64,000 bases of DNA, taken from contig NZ_QRLV01000004.1 of assembly GCF_003472385.1 (NCBI RefSeq), positions 124,001 to 188,000 on the forward strand, read 5' to 3'. The stretch's first letter is position 1. Each line of letters starts with the position of its first letter. A model generated the notes under the pieces. It was not told the origin of the DNA. It saw only the letters and a list, made by a program, of their open reading frames with translations, and searched no databases. Position numbers and translations under genes: made by a program. Positions 24,560-37,246 of this stretch are shown piece by piece. Source of the stretch: Sutterella sp. AM11-39. GTDB taxonomy: Bacteria > Pseudomonadota > Gammaproteobacteria > Burkholderiales > Burkholderiaceae_F.

Positions 24560-27202
24560 TTATTCGGTTTTCTCCGACTCCTGCGGTTCGGCCGCAATGG
24601 CGCTCAGACCGTGCGGCTCGAAGCGACACGGCACCACCTTGCCCTTACGGGCGCGGTGCGCGATGAACATGTGCCATTCGGCCGGACGAAGTACCTTGCT
24701 TCTGACTTCGCCCGTGGTCTTCGTGGCACCCTGCACTTCGAGACTATCGATGTGACGCAATGCACAGGCTTGGCTAAAGCCGCAGAAAAGATCGATGCCG
24801 CCCATGAGCGTCACGCCCTTGCCGCCGCCCGCAAGCGTTCTGAGTTCTTCCAGCGTAAAGACAAGCAGTCGTCCGTCCTGAGCCATGCAGGCAACGTACT
24901 GCGAACCCTCAGTCAAGACAACGGGCGGACACATCACGGCCTGCTCGCCCACGCTCATGAAGGCCTTGCCGGATCGCACGCGCGCGACGAGGTTCTTAAG
25001 CGAACAGGCCAGACCGAAGCCTTCCGTCGTGTAGAGCATCACGCCCAGATTGTCCGGCCCGGCGAGATAACCCACGATTTCGCTGCCGGCTTCGAGTTCA
25101 ATGAAACTTGTGATCGGCAGACCGTCGCCGCGTGCAGACGGCAATTGAGACACGGGCACCGAGTACGTGCGGCCGTTGCTGCCGCAAACGATGAGCGTTT
25201 CGGTGCTCTCACATTCGGCCGACCACTGGTAGGCGTCACCCTGCTTGTAGCTCATGAGTTTGGCGTCGTGACCGTGACCTGTGCGGCAGCGCACGTAACC
25301 CTTTTGCGAAACGACGACCGTGACGGGTTCGGAAACCTGCACGGGTTCGCTCGATGCTTTCTTCGCCTCTTCGATCGTGGTGCGGCGAGCGTCGCCGTAG
25401 AGCTTGGCCGCCTCTTTCGTTTCCTTGGCAACGACGTTCTTGAGGGTCTTTTCATCGGCCAAAATCTTTTCGAGCGTTTCGCGTTCGGCGTTGAGCTTTT
25501 TCATCTCCTCCTCCACGCGCTCGTACTCAAGCTTGGCCAGCTGACGCAGACGCAGTTCCAAAATGTCTTCAGCCTGCAGTTCGGTAAGACCGAACTCTGC
25601 CATCAGCGCTTCCTTGGGATTATCCTCGAAACGCACGATTTCGATCACGCGGTCAATGTTGTCGATCGCCTTGGTGCGCCCTTCGAGGATGTGCAGACGG
25701 GTGTTGACCTTGTTCAAGCGCGCCTGAGTACGGCGTCGCACCGTTTCCAAACGAGCCCGCACCCATTCGACGAGAATCTGCTGCAGAGGCTTTTGAGCCG
25801 GACGGCCGTCATTGCCGATCATCACCAGATTCATCGGCGCGTTACATTCCAGGCTCGTCTGGCTCAGAAGCATCTGCACGAAAAATTCACGATCAACCTT
25901 TGAGCTCTTGGGTTCGAACACGAGGCGCACCTTGGTGTCCTTGTCGCATTCGTTGCGTACGCCGTCCAGAACCGAGAGCATCGCGGCCTTGTTGTTGGCC
26001 TGTTCGGCCGAGATCGTCTTTTTCCCGGCCTTGGGCTTGGGATTGGTGATTTCTTCAATTTGCGAAAGCACCAGTTCGGCGTTGGCCGCAGGCGGCAGCT
26101 CGTCGACCACCAACTGCCACTGGCCTCGCTGCAGTTCTTCGAAGTGATAGCAAGCGCGCACGCGCAGGCTGCCGCGGCCCACGGCGTAGGTCTGTCGGAT
26201 TTCGGCCGGACTCGAAATGATGCGCCCGCCGCCCGGATAGTCGGGCCCCGGCATGACCGCGAGAATGTCATCAAGCGTTGCCTCCGGATTCTTCAAAAGA
26301 AGCAACACGGCTTGAGCGACTTCGTTTAGGTTATGCGACGGAATTTCAGTGGCCATACCGACGGCAATGCCGCTTGCCCCGTTCAAAAGCACGAACGGAA
26401 GCTTGGCGGGCAGCTGTACGGGCTCCTTAAACGAGCCGTCGTAGTTGGGAACAAAGTCAACGTCTTCGGAATCAAGTTCCGAGAGCACCAACTCCGAGAT
26501 TTTCGTGAGGCGCGCTTCCGTATAACGCATTGCCGCAGGACCGTCGCCATCACGCGAGCCGAAGTTGCCCTCGCCGTCCACAAGCGGATAACGAAGACTG
26601 AAATCCTGAGCCATGCGCACCATGGCATCGTATGCGGCCTGGTCTCCATGCGGATGATATTTGCCAAGAACGTCACCCACCACACGCGCACACTTGACGG
26701 CCTTGGCGGGCGGATTCAGGCGCATGCGGTCCATTGCATAGAGAATGCGGCGCTGCACGGGTTTCATGCCGTCGAAAATGTCGGGCAGAGCGCGGCTCTT
26801 CACAACGGAAAGCGCGTACTCGAGATAAGCGCTTGCGGCGTAACGGGCTAGCGTAAGCTCTCCGTTGAGTTCCGCCGGCGTATCGTCACAAAGAATGGCC
26901 GGAAGCTTATTTTTCACGGCGGCAGGCTTGGCTTCGGGTTCAGGTTCGGACTCGGGCTCAACCTGAGCTTGGGCAACGGATGGCTCCGTAGGTTCGACCG
27001 TCGGAACTTCTTTCTGAGCCTCAGCAGGCGTTTCGGCAGCTTCGGCTACCGGAGCGGTTTGAGCCGCTGCCGCCGAGGTCGGTTCTGCTACTTCTTCCGG
27101 CGTTGCCTTTTCTTCGTGCTGTTCGACCGTCGTGTCGGCAGCGGCACCGAAATCGGCAAAGAGATCGGGCGTCATGCCGGGATTGTCTTTTTTCTTAGCC
27201 AT
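24560..27202 (-). CDS. parC: DNA topoisomerase IV subunit A
   Basis: ParC is the breakage-reunion subunit that unlinks daughter chromosomes. The catalytic tyrosine is Tyr227 in [10 protein letters not shown], and the quinolone-determining region reads [15 protein letters not shown]. The residue matching E. coli Ser80 is Gln188, and the one matching Glu84 is Asp192. The N-terminus carries an unusual extension of about 100 residues rich in Glu, Pro, Ala, Val and Thr; E. coli ParC begins only about 12 residues before the conserved start. The C-terminal beta-propeller repeats follow the coiled coil. Total length is 880 residues. The ParC rather than GyrA call rests on the short tail without a clear GyrA box, and parE is not in the window. 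Confidence 0.9.
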   Translation of the reverse strand: MAKKKDNPGMTPDLFADFGAAADTTVEQHEEKATPEEVAEPTSAAAAQTAPVAEAAETPAEAQKEVPTVEPTEPSVAQAQVEPESEPEPEAKPAAVKNKLPAILCDDTPAELNGELTLARYAASAYLEYALSVVKSRALPDIFDGMKPVQRRILYAMDRMRLNPPAKAVKCARVVGDVLGKYHPHGDQAAYDAMVRMAQDFSLRYPLVDGEGNFGSRDGDGPAAMRYTEARLTKISELVLSELDSEDVDFVPNYDGSFKEPVQLPAKLPFVLLNGASGIAVGMATEIPSHNLNEVAQAVLLLLKNPEATLDDILAVMPGPDYPGGGRIISSPAEIRQTYAVGRGSLRVRACYHFEELQRGQWQLVVDELPPAANAELVLSQIEEITNPKPKAGKKTISAEQANNKAAMLSVLDGVRNECDKDTKVRLVFEPKSSKVDREFFVQMLLSQTSLECNAPMNLVMIGNDGRPAQKPLQQILVEWVRARLETVRRRTQARLNKVNTRLHILEGRTKAIDNIDRVIEIVRFEDNPKEALMAEFGLTELQAEDILELRLRQLAKLEYERVEEEMKKLNAERETLEKILADEKTLKNVVAKETKEAAKLYGDARRTTIEEAKKASSEPVQVSEPVTVVVSQKGYVRCRTGHGHDAKLMSYKQGDAYQWSAECESTETLIVCGSNGRTYSVPVSQLPSARGDGLPITSFIELEAGSEIVGYLAGPDNLGVMLYTTEGFGLACSLKNLVARVRSGKAFMSVGEQAVMCPPVVLTEGSQYVACMAQDGRLLVFTLEELRTLAGGGKGVTLMGGIDLFCGFSQACALRHIDSLEVQGATKTTGEVRSKVLRPAEWHMFIAHRARKGKVVPCRFEPHGLSAIAAEPQESEKTE

Positions 27203-27248
27203 GGGAAAACCAAATCAATTCTGAAATCTTTCTCGAAGATGCGTCATT

Positions 27249-28571
27249 TTAGTCGTTCGCGCCGTCGGGCCCCGGAACCGAAACGCGCTCGTCGGCTGCG
27301 GGCGCATACACGGATTCGACACCTTTGAGCTTGCGCTCCATCACATTGGTACGGGTACGCATAGCGGAAATGGCCGACTTGACCGAGTCGATGCGTTTTT
27401 CCATGCTGCCAACGCTTTCCGAAAAGCGTCCGAATTCAGCCTTGACCTCGCCCAAAAGTCGCCACACCTCGGCGCTCTTCTGTTCAATGGCAAGCGTCTT
27501 GAAACCCATCTGAAGACTGTTGAGGAAGGCTGCCAGCACGGTCGGTCCCACAATTGTCACGTGGCAGTCGCGCTGCACGCGCTCAACCAGACCGTTGATC
27601 TTGAGCACTTCGCTCCAAAGGCTTTCGGCAGGCAGATAGAGTACGGCAAATTCTGTGGTGTAGGGCACCTCAATGTACTTGTCGCGAATCTTTGCCGCTT
27701 CCGTAAGAATTCTCGTCTGAAGCGCCCTGCGTGCGGCCGCCTCTTTTTCCGGATCTGCCTCGTCGGACGCCTCGATCAGTCGTTCGTAGTCTTCCGTCGG
27801 GAACTTGGCGTCAATCGGCAACAGCACGTGCGTTCCCGCCTGCGCGCCGGGCAATTTGACCGCAAATTCCACGCGGTCGCGCGAGCCCGGACGCGTGGCG
27901 ACATTGGTGTCGTACTGCTCGGGCGTGAGCAAATCCGAAAGAATCATCGCCAGCTGCACTTCCCCGAACGTTCCGCGCGTCTTGACGTTAGTGAGAATGC
28001 GACGCAGGCCGTCGACGTTTTGCGCCATTTCGCGCATCTCACCCAAACCGCGATGCACTTCCAGAAGCTGGCCTTCCACCGTTTTGAAAGATTCGGTCAA
28101 ACGGGTGTTGAGCGTGGCGGAAAGTTTTTCGTCGACCGTGTTGCGCATGCTCTCGAGCGCCTTGTCGTTGGCTTCTCGAATGGCGGTGAGCTCGGCATTA
28201 AGCGAGGCTCGGACATTCATCATTGCGTTTTGCACCGTCTCGTTCATTTGCGCCAGACGCCTCTCCTGCGCCTGACTTCCGGAGTTGATCAGACCGAGAA
28301 AATTCACGAAGTGGCTGCTCTGAGAACTCTTAAGTTCAGAGTCGGCCGCCTGCATCTGACGCGAGAGCGCCTCGATGCGCTCAATCGTCGTGCCGGCCGC
28401 TTGTGCCGAAAGAGCCTTTGCCGTTTCAGCGCTCACTTCCAGATTGCGCTTCAAGTCCGCCGTGCGAACAGCCAGATAAATCACCACCGCCGTCAAAACG
28501 ACGACTACAGCCAGAACGGCGCACAGCATCACTGGCGAATATTGGGACAAAAAAAGTGTCAGTTCGTGCAA
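27249..28571 (-). CDS. rmuC: DNA recombination protein RmuC
   Basis: The 440-residue protein has one N-terminal membrane segment (about residues 15-35), a long coiled coil (about 40-190) and the conserved RmuC nuclease-like domain. That domain contains MILSDLLTPEQYDTNVATRPG and PIDAKFPTEDYERL, the latter with the acidic-lysine pattern of PD-(D/E)xK folds. RmuC limits certain DNA rearrangements; its exact biochemical role is not settled. The gene ends 46 bp before parC and probably shares its transcript. Confidence 0.93.
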   Translation of the reverse strand: MHELTLFLSQYSPVMLCAVLAVVVVLTAVVIYLAVRTADLKRNLEVSAETAKALSAQAAGTTIERIEALSRQMQAADSELKSSQSSHFVNFLGLINSGSQAQERRLAQMNETVQNAMMNVRASLNAELTAIREANDKALESMRNTVDEKLSATLNTRLTESFKTVEGQLLEVHRGLGEMREMAQNVDGLRRILTNVKTRGTFGEVQLAMILSDLLTPEQYDTNVATRPGSRDRVEFAVKLPGAQAGTHVLLPIDAKFPTEDYERLIEASDEADPEKEAAARRALQTRILTEAAKIRDKYIEVPYTTEFAVLYLPAESLWSEVLKINGLVERVQRDCHVTIVGPTVLAAFLNSLQMGFKTLAIEQKSAEVWRLLGEVKAEFGRFSESVGSMEKRIDSVKSAISAMRTRTNVMERKLKGVESVYAPAADERVSVPGPDGAND

Positions 28572-28646
28572 TTTGACAGCTTCCTTTCATGTTTGCTCGG
28601 CCGAAAGACTAGCAGGAAAGACGTTGTGACGCCGTTGTTTTTTTCC

Positions 28647-28673
28647 AAAAGAAAAGGCTGCCAACTGGCAGCC
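28647..28673 (-). terminator. Terminator after gltS
   Basis: GGCTGCCA (28656-28663) pairs perfectly with TGGCAGCC (28666-28673), and on the minus strand a T-rich run follows (28647-28655). It lies 24 bp after the gltS stop codon. Confidence 0.85.
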
Positions 28674-28696
28674 TCTCGTATCGGATATTTGTTTTC

Positions 28697-29947
28697 TTAC
28701 AACGGCATCTGCGCCATCGATGTGATAATCAGCGCATTGATCAAGTCGATGAGGAATGCGCCCACGATACTTACGATCAGCCAGGCCTGCGGGCTTTGTC
28801 CGTACTTTTCGCTCAAAGCCTGCATGTTGGCCAAACCATTGGCCGTCGCGCCCATCGAAAAGCCGATGCCGCCCACCGTGAGCATCACGGCCGTGAAGTT
28901 GCGTCCAAAGCACATAAAGAGAATGCCCCAGGCAAAGGCCATCATCAGAATCGTCTGGCAGATAAGGGTCACCACCAGCGGCAACGCCAGATTGACAAGT
29001 TCATGCAGCTTGAGTGAATTGATGGCCATCGTCACGAAGAGCACGAGACTGATGTCGGCCACCGCATTGAGCCCCACCTTGTCGATCTTGAGCTTGCCTG
29101 TGAAGTCGGCGATATTGCGTACGATGGCCGCCACGATCATCGAACCGATGTATGCGGGCAACGTGATGAACTGACCGAGGTAATGGCTCACGACCGTACC
29201 GAGCGCCATGCAAATGGCAATCATGCCGCCCGCTTTCAAAAGCTGTTCGGTAAAGGTCGAGTGCTCGGCGGAGTGCTCGTCAATAATGTCTGTTTCGACT
29301 TCTTCGGGAACGTTGAGCTTGGCAGCGATTTCCGGATCGGTCATCGGCGTGCGCACCTTGTACTTGCGAATCAGCCATTCGCCAAACGGCCCGCCGATCA
29401 CGAGAGCGGCCACCATACCGAACGTGGCTGCGGTTACTGCCACCACCGTGCCGCCCGTAATGCCGTAGAGCTGTTCAAAGTTGGGACCAAACGCAGCCGA
29501 TGTGCCCAGACCACCCATCATCGAAACGGAACCGGCAAGCAAGCCATAGTGAAAATCAACGCCCAAGAGCTTTGTCACCGCTATGCCGAGCACGTTTTGC
29601 AAAACGGCCAGTACGGTCACGGAAACCAAAAAGCCCAACAAAAGCTTGCCGCCCTGCCCGATCAGCTTAAGGCTGGCCATCATGCCGATCGTCGTGAAGA
29701 AGGCAAGCATCAGCACCGTCTGCAAAGTGGAGTCAAACACCACGCGCATAACGCCGCAGCCTTCCAGTACGGAGAGCACAAACGCAAACGGCATGCCGCC
29801 CACCACTGGGCTTGGCACCGACAAACGCTCCAACACGGGGATGACGTGCTTGAGCCACACGCCGAAGTAATAAGTGCAGACCGCAAGCGCCAAGGCCTGC
29901 ACCATATCAACATGTACCACAAGCATGTTCGCTGTATCTACCGCCAA
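28697..29947 (-). CDS. gltS: Sodium/glutamate symporter GltS
   Basis: GltS imports glutamate with sodium across the inner membrane. The 416-residue protein has about ten to twelve membrane segments in two inverted halves. The conserved re-entrant motifs are visible as GSVSMMGGLGTSAAFGP in the first half and GGIGFSMGATANGLANM in the second. The likely start is the TTG at 29947: AAAGGGA lies about 8 nt upstream, whereas the downstream ATG codons at 29926 and 29905 have no ribosome-binding site. It stands alone between terminators. Glutamate uptake fits an asaccharolytic amino-acid-using lifestyle. Confidence 0.94.
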   Translation of the reverse strand: MAVDTANMLVVHVDMVQALALAVCTYYFGVWLKHVIPVLERLSVPSPVVGGMPFAFVLSVLEGCGVMRVVFDSTLQTVLMLAFFTTIGMMASLKLIGQGGKLLLGFLVSVTVLAVLQNVLGIAVTKLLGVDFHYGLLAGSVSMMGGLGTSAAFGPNFEQLYGITGGTVVAVTAATFGMVAALVIGGPFGEWLIRKYKVRTPMTDPEIAAKLNVPEEVETDIIDEHSAEHSTFTEQLLKAGGMIAICMALGTVVSHYLGQFITLPAYIGSMIVAAIVRNIADFTGKLKIDKVGLNAVADISLVLFVTMAINSLKLHELVNLALPLVVTLICQTILMMAFAWGILFMCFGRNFTAVMLTVGGIGFSMGATANGLANMQALSEKYGQSPQAWLIVSIVGAFLIDLINALIITSMAQMPL

Positions 29948-30142
29948 TTGACTGTCCCTTTCTTTTTCGTTTTTCTTATATTGTTATCCCGGCTTTGCTT
30001 TGTTGCAGCCGGAAGCGGTTTCACCCGCGGCAAAAAATGCCCGGGAGAACCGGGCCAGAAAAGATTGTGCAGTCGAAAAGCCGATTTGGCAAACACCTCT
30101 AAGCAGTTTATCCAAGAGACATTTCACCAATACAAGCCCGGA

Positions 30143-30189
30143 CAAAAAACGGAAAGCCTCGAAAAGCACGATGCTTTCCGAGGCTTTCC
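30143..30189 (-). terminator. Strong terminator after htpG
   Basis: GGAAAGCCTCG (30151-30161) pairs with CGAGGCTTTCC (30179-30189), extended inward by AAAGC/GCTTT. Six T residues follow on the minus strand (30143-30149 region). It is one of the clearest terminators in the window. Confidence 0.9.
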
Positions 30190-30235
30190 AGACTTGAGGC
30201 GGTCTCGTTTGAGTACCGCCTCCGGTCGATTGAAA

Positions 30236-32140
30236 TTAAGCGAGCAGCAGCTCGTTCAGACGACGCACAAAGGCATTGGGATCCTTCAGGGAACCCTGTT
30301 CGGACAAGAGAGCTTCTTCGTAAATGAATTCGGCCCACTTGGCAAAGGCGGCGTCATCGCTCGTCTGAGCGGCCTTCTGAACCAGAGCGTGCTGAGGGTT
30401 GATTTCCAGAATGAATTTTTCTTCAGGCACTTCCTGACCGGCGGCTTCAAGCATGCGACGCATCTGAGCCGTCAAAATCTGACCGTGTTCAGCCGTCACG
30501 CAACTCGGGCTTTCGACGAGACGGTCGGAAACGCGCACATCGGTGACCTTTTCGCCGAGAGCCTTCTTGAAGCGATCAACGAGCGGCTGAGCGGCCTTAA
30601 CTTCCTCTTGCTTCTTTTCGGCGGGTTTGTCTTCGAGTTCACCCAAGTCAAGGTCAGCAGCAGTCACCGGCACGAACTTCTTGCCTTCAAATTCGGTGAG
30701 GTTACCCATGAGCCATTCGTCGATGCGCTCCCACATCAGGAGCACTTCGATGCCCTTCTTCTTGAAGGATTCCAGATAAGGCGAAGTGGCCGCGCTCGCG
30801 TAGCTGCCCGAAACCAAGTAGTAGATGCACTTTTGCTTTTCAGGCATCTTGGCGATGTAGTCGGCCAGGCTCACATCCTGAGCGTCTCCCGTGTTGCGGG
30901 TCGAGGCAAAGCGCAGAAGCTTGGCGACTTCCTCGCGATTGGTGAAGTCTTCGACCGGGCCTTCCTTGAGCACGTTACCGAAGTTCTTCCAGAAGATCGC
31001 ATACTTTTCCTTGTCTTCAGAGAGCTTGCCGAGCATGCCGAGCACGCGTTTGGTGAGCGCACGCTTGAGTTTTTGCGTCACAGCGCTTTCCTGCAACAGT
31101 TCACGGGAAACGTTAAGCGGCAGATCGTTCGTGTCAACCAGACCGCGGATGAAGCGCAGGTAGTTGGGCAGGAACTGTTCGGCTTCGTCCATGATGAAGA
31201 CGCGCTGCACGAAAAGCTTCAGACCATGCACCTTGTCGCGGGTGTACAGATCCCACGGCGCGCGGGTCGGCACATAGAGCAAAGACGTGTATTCGAGTTC
31301 ACCTTCGACGCGGTTGTGCGCCCAGGTGAGCGGATCCTCAAAGTCGTGACTCAGGTGCTTATAGAACTCCTTGTACTGCTCTTCGGTCACTTCTCGGGGA
31401 TTCACGGTCCAAAGCGCCTTGGCGTCATTGACCTGCACCCAATCCCAGGTGCTCGTCGGCTTGTCTTCGCCTTCCTTGGGAGCTTCGTACTTTTCTTCCC
31501 AGAGCATCACCGGCACGGAGATGTGGTCGGAATACTTCGTGATGGCGGTGCGCACCGTCCAGGTTTCGAGGAATTCTTCGCAATCGGGCTTGAGGTGCAG
31601 CGTGATGCTCGTACCACGGGCTTCACGCGTGATGGCCTCGCTCGTGTAAGTGCCTTCACCCGTGCTTTCCCAGCGAACGGCTTCATTTGCGGCGGCCTTG
31701 GCGGAACGCGATTCCACCGTCACCTTGTCGGCCACGATGAAGGCCGAGTAGAAGCCCACGCCGAACTGACCGATCAGTTGGCTGTCCTTTGCCTGATCCC
31801 CGGAGAGGTTGCTCAGGAAGTCAGCCGTGCCGCTCTTGGCGATCGTGCCCAGATGCAGATTGGCTTCTTCGAGCGTCATGCCGATGCCGTTGTCCGTCAC
31901 GGTAAGCGTCTTGGCGTCCTTGTCGACCTTCACTCGGATGCAGAAAGCCGCATCGTCACCCAGCAGCGACGGATCTGTGATGGAAAGGAAGCGCAACTTA
32001 TCGATGGCGTCGCTGGCGTTGGAAATGATTTCACGCAAGAACACTTCCTTGTTGGAATACAAGGACTTGGCAAGCAAGGTCAAAAGCTTGGAGACTTCGG
32101 TTTGAAAACCATGGACTTCAGCAGCCATTTTCTCTTTCAC
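30236..32140 (-). CDS. htpG: Molecular chaperone HtpG (Hsp90)
   Basis: HtpG is the bacterial Hsp90, an ATP-dependent homodimeric chaperone. The 634-residue protein has the GHKL ATPase motifs NASDAIDKLRF (about residue 40), DNGIGM (about 85) and GQFGVGFYSAF (about 122). The middle domain and a C-terminal dimerisation domain follow. The gene has its own sigma-32-like promoter 70-100 bp upstream and a strong terminator behind it, so it is a single-gene heat-shock unit. Confidence 0.97.
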   Translation of the reverse strand: MKEKMAAEVHGFQTEVSKLLTLLAKSLYSNKEVFLREIISNASDAIDKLRFLSITDPSLLGDDAAFCIRVKVDKDAKTLTVTDNGIGMTLEEANLHLGTIAKSGTADFLSNLSGDQAKDSQLIGQFGVGFYSAFIVADKVTVESRSAKAAANEAVRWESTGEGTYTSEAITREARGTSITLHLKPDCEEFLETWTVRTAITKYSDHISVPVMLWEEKYEAPKEGEDKPTSTWDWVQVNDAKALWTVNPREVTEEQYKEFYKHLSHDFEDPLTWAHNRVEGELEYTSLLYVPTRAPWDLYTRDKVHGLKLFVQRVFIMDEAEQFLPNYLRFIRGLVDTNDLPLNVSRELLQESAVTQKLKRALTKRVLGMLGKLSEDKEKYAIFWKNFGNVLKEGPVEDFTNREEVAKLLRFASTRNTGDAQDVSLADYIAKMPEKQKCIYYLVSGSYASAATSPYLESFKKKGIEVLLMWERIDEWLMGNLTEFEGKKFVPVTAADLDLGELEDKPAEKKQEEVKAAQPLVDRFKKALGEKVTDVRVSDRLVESPSCVTAEHGQILTAQMRRMLEAAGQEVPEEKFILEINPQHALVQKAAQTSDDAAFAKWAEFIYEEALLSEQGSLKDPNAFVRRLNELLLA

Positions 32141-32210
32141 CTGTTAAATCAAAAGTTCACGAAATCGTTGCAAAAACGGCGCCAAGACGCCGCTTCACAC
32201 TGCTACGCTA

Positions 32211-32238
32211 TGTGGGGGCTGAAACGACCTTTTTCAAG
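32211..32238 (-). promoter_or_regulatory. Sigma-32 (heat-shock) promoter of htpG
   Basis: On the minus strand CTTGAAA (32232-32238) is followed after 14 bp by CCCCACA (32211-32217). This matches the RpoH consensus CTTGAAA-N13-15-CCCCAT closely. The start of transcription would fall near 32204, giving a leader of about 64 nt. Confidence 0.75.
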
Positions 32239-32251
32239 ACCCATAGACGAC

Positions 32252-32286
32252 AAAAAACCCGGAAACAGCACTGCGGCCGGTCCGGG
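32252..32286 (-). terminator. Terminator before htpG
   Basis: CCCGGA (32258-32263) pairs with TCCGGG (32281-32286), and six T residues follow on the minus strand (32252-32257). It ends the ftsB/small-protein transcript just upstream of the htpG heat-shock promoter. Confidence 0.8.
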
Positions 32287-32308
32287 CTTCGATTCAGGAT
32301 CTCGCTGA

Positions 32309-32575
32309 TTATTCAGCGGCCTGAGGCTTTTCTTCCTTTTCCTTGCGAACGAGGCTCACCACTTCGGCGCCGGACACTTCGCTCAGACGGAACAGAACGA
32401 CGCGAGCTCCCTGAAAGAGGAAATTGCCGTCCTTTTTCGTTGTATCACCGAGAGCCTTGATGAAGGCTTCGATCTGCGGATTCAGAACTTCTGCTTTTTC
32501 GGCATTAAACGGAACGACGACCGTCTGGCCGCCCTTGAGGTGAACCGTCAACTGCTGAATGAATTGCTGAGCCAT
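32309..32575 (-). CDS. Conserved-looking small protein of unknown function
   Basis: I do not recognise this 88-residue protein. It has a good ribosome-binding site (AAGGAG 10 nt before the ATG) and its own terminator, and it follows ftsB by 54 bp, so I take it as real. The first two thirds look like a compact alpha/beta fold with alternating hydrophobic residues (LTVHLKGGQTVVVPF, GARVVLFRL). The last 15 residues are charged and probably disordered. There is no signal peptide, membrane segment or cysteine. Confidence 0.75.
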   Translation of the reverse strand: MAQQFIQQLTVHLKGGQTVVVPFNAEKAEVLNPQIEAFIKALGDTTKKDGNFLFQGARVVLFRLSEVSGAEVVSLVRKEKEEKPQAAE

Positions 32576-32629
32576 TGGAATGCACTCCTTTCTCGAAAGC
32601 TACACGCGAATCTTATCCGCCGAATTCGG

Positions 32630-33043
32630 CTACTTGCCGGACTCATGTTTCGGCGGAATGACTCCGTCAGTGTATAGATTGCTGCGCTTTGGCGCAAAGT
32701 AATTAGGTTTGCCCTTCTTCCCCGACTCGCGGATCAGGTCGGCTTCGATGTCCTTCTTTTCACCCTTGGGAACGAATCGGAAAAGGACTTCGTCCTTGCG
32801 TACCATCCCCAGGCGCATGCGAGCTCGTTCTTCGACGGCACCGCTGCCGCTTTCCAGCGACTCGATTTCCGCGGCCACGGCATCGTTTTCGGCTCGCAGT
32901 CGATCGTTGGACTCGCGAATCGACGTCAATTCCGCCTCAAGCGAATGCATGCGCGAGATGCCTCCTTTGCCGAACCACAACGGCCACTGAATGGCAATGG
33001 CGGCCGAGACAAGCAAAATGTAGAAAAAATAGCGAGCGCGCAT
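32630..33043 (-). CDS. ftsB: Cell division protein FtsB (septum formation initiator)
   Basis: FtsB is a bitopic membrane protein of the divisome FtsQLB complex. The 137-residue protein has an N-terminal membrane segment (about residues 5-22), a coiled coil with leucine spacing (about 30-65) and the conserved ARMRLGMVRKDEVLF stretch. It continues for about 45 further residues (from FVPKG) that are Lys/Glu-rich and absent from E. coli FtsB (103 residues). It follows eno, its usual place in Proteobacteria, although a strong terminator separates the two here. Confidence 0.9.
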   Translation of the reverse strand: MRARYFFYILLVSAAIAIQWPLWFGKGGISRMHSLEAELTSIRESNDRLRAENDAVAAEIESLESGSGAVEERARMRLGMVRKDEVLFRFVPKGEKKDIEADLIRESGKKGKPNYFAPKRSNLYTDGVIPPKHESGK

Positions 33044-33105
33044 GAAGAGCCGGGCGAAAAAAACAAGACCTAAAACCGAGGCGTTAGAACTTTACCTCAA
33101 CTCAG

Positions 33106-33163
33106 CAAAAAATTGCCTCGCCTGGCAGTCTTTTCCGAAGGGAGACCGCTTACGGCGAGGCAA
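33106..33163 (-). terminator. Terminator after eno
   Basis: TTGCCTCGCC (33113-33122) and GGCGAGGCAA (33154-33163) form a perfect 10-bp stem around a 31-nt loop. On the minus strand a T-run (33106-33112 region) follows. Confidence 0.8.
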
Positions 33164-33217
33164 CTCGAGCTTGGAGCGCGGAACCCCGAAGGATGCCGCA
33201 CTCAATCGATGCACCGA

Positions 33218-34516
<1,299 letters not shown>

Positions 34517-34541
34517 CTAAAAAAAGAAAGAATCGTAAAAG

Positions 34542-34565
34542 ACCCGGCAAGTCGCCTCGCCGGGT
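34542..34565 (-). terminator. Hairpin between kdsA and eno
   Basis: ACCCGGC (34542-34548) pairs with GCCGGGT (34559-34565). The sequence after it on the minus strand is CTTTTAC, a weak T-tract, so partial termination or RNA stabilisation is likely rather than a full stop. Confidence 0.6.
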
Positions 34566-34571
34566 AATTTT

Positions 34572-35423
34572 TTAAAGACTGTTTTCGATGTAGTCGAAAC
34601 CTTTGACGATGCGGTCAATGCGCACGAGCTCTTCGAGCAAATCCGGCATACGGTTGAGCGGCACCATGTTGGGGCCGTCGGAAAGTGCCGTATCGGGATT
34701 GGGATGCGTCTCAAAGAAGAGTCCGTCAACACCCACGGCAACCGCTGCGCGCGAAAGCACGGGCACGAAGCGGCGATCACCGCCGGAGCTCGTACCGCGG
34801 CCGCCCGGCATCTGCACGGAGTGCGTGGCGTCAAACACCACAGGTGCCTTCGTTTCACGCATGATGGCAAGGCTGCGCATATCGCTGACCAGATTGCCGT
34901 AGCCAAACGACGCACCGCGTTCGCACACCATGAAGTTGTCGGGGTTAAGCCCCTCCTCCAGAGCGGCTTCGCGCGCCTTGGCGATCACGTTGACCATGTC
35001 GTGCGGCGCAAGGAACTGCCCCTTCTTGATGTTGACGGGCTTGCCGCTCTTGGCACAAGCGACGATGAAGTCGGTCTGACGGCACAGGAACGCAGGCGTC
35101 TGAAGCACGTCTACGACGTCGGCCACCTGACGCACCTGTTCGGGCGTGTGCACATCCGTGAGAATCGGAACGCTCACTTCGCGGCGAACATCGTCAAGGA
35201 TCTTGAGACCCTCGTCGATGCCGGGGCCTCGGTAGCTTTTCGTCGACGTGCGGTTGGCCTTGTCAAAGCTCGCCTTGAAGATGTAGCGAATACCGAGCTC
35301 ATCACAGGTCTCTTTCATGAAAGAGGCGATTTCCATCACCATTTCACGACTTTCGATGACGCACGGCCCCGCGATCAGAAAGAACGGATTTCTGTTGCCA
35401 GTTTCAAAACCGCACAGCTTCAT
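34572..35423 (-). CDS. kdsA: 3-deoxy-8-phosphooctulonate synthase (KDO-8-P synthase)
   Basis: KdsA condenses phosphoenolpyruvate with arabinose 5-phosphate, giving the KDO-8-phosphate used for the lipopolysaccharide inner core. The 283-residue TIM-barrel protein has [14 protein letters not shown] (about residues 15-28), the [11 protein letters not shown] motif (about 50) and [18 protein letters not shown] residues ([14 protein letters not shown], about 195). Its presence shows that the organism makes KDO-containing LPS. The gene lies 21 bp after pyrG. Confidence 0.97.
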   Translation of the reverse strand: MKLCGFETGNRNPFFLIAGPCVIESREMVMEIASFMKETCDELGIRYIFKASFDKANRTSTKSYRGPGIDEGLKILDDVRREVSVPILTDVHTPEQVRQVADVVDVLQTPAFLCRQTDFIVACAKSGKPVNIKKGQFLAPHDMVNVIAKAREAALEEGLNPDNFMVCERGASFGYGNLVSDMRSLAIMRETKAPVVFDATHSVQMPGGRGTSSGGDRRFVPVLSRAAVAVGVDGLFFETHPNPDTALSDGPNMVPLNRMPDLLEELVRIDRIVKGFDYIENSL

Positions 35424-35444
35424 GGTTTCTCCCGCAGAACTCTG

Positions 35445-37100
<1,656 letters not shown>

Positions 37101-37102
37101 TC

Positions 37103-37132
37103 AAAAAGAAGAGCGCCGTCTGTGTCCGGCGC
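37103..37132 (-). terminator. Terminator after cdsA
   Basis: GCGCCG (37113-37118) pairs with CGGCGC (37127-37132). On the minus strand it is followed by CTCTTCTTTTT. It lies between cdsA and pyrG, about 115 bp beyond the cdsA stop. Confidence 0.6.
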
Positions 37133-37246
37133 GGGATTCTTGAATTAAGGAATTATAAAGAAGCACAACCGCTTTTTTGGGTACTTCTGCCTAATTTCTG
37201 GAGAAAATTCAGCCGAAATACCCGAACGCGAACGATGCGGTAAGCA

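Noticed and set aside
29183..32308. Very long plus-strand open frame (about 1040 codons) opposite gltS and htpG
   Set aside because: It is antisense to two certain genes, rich in His and Arg without domain features, and crosses two terminators and a heat-shock promoter. It reflects GC-biased codon use.
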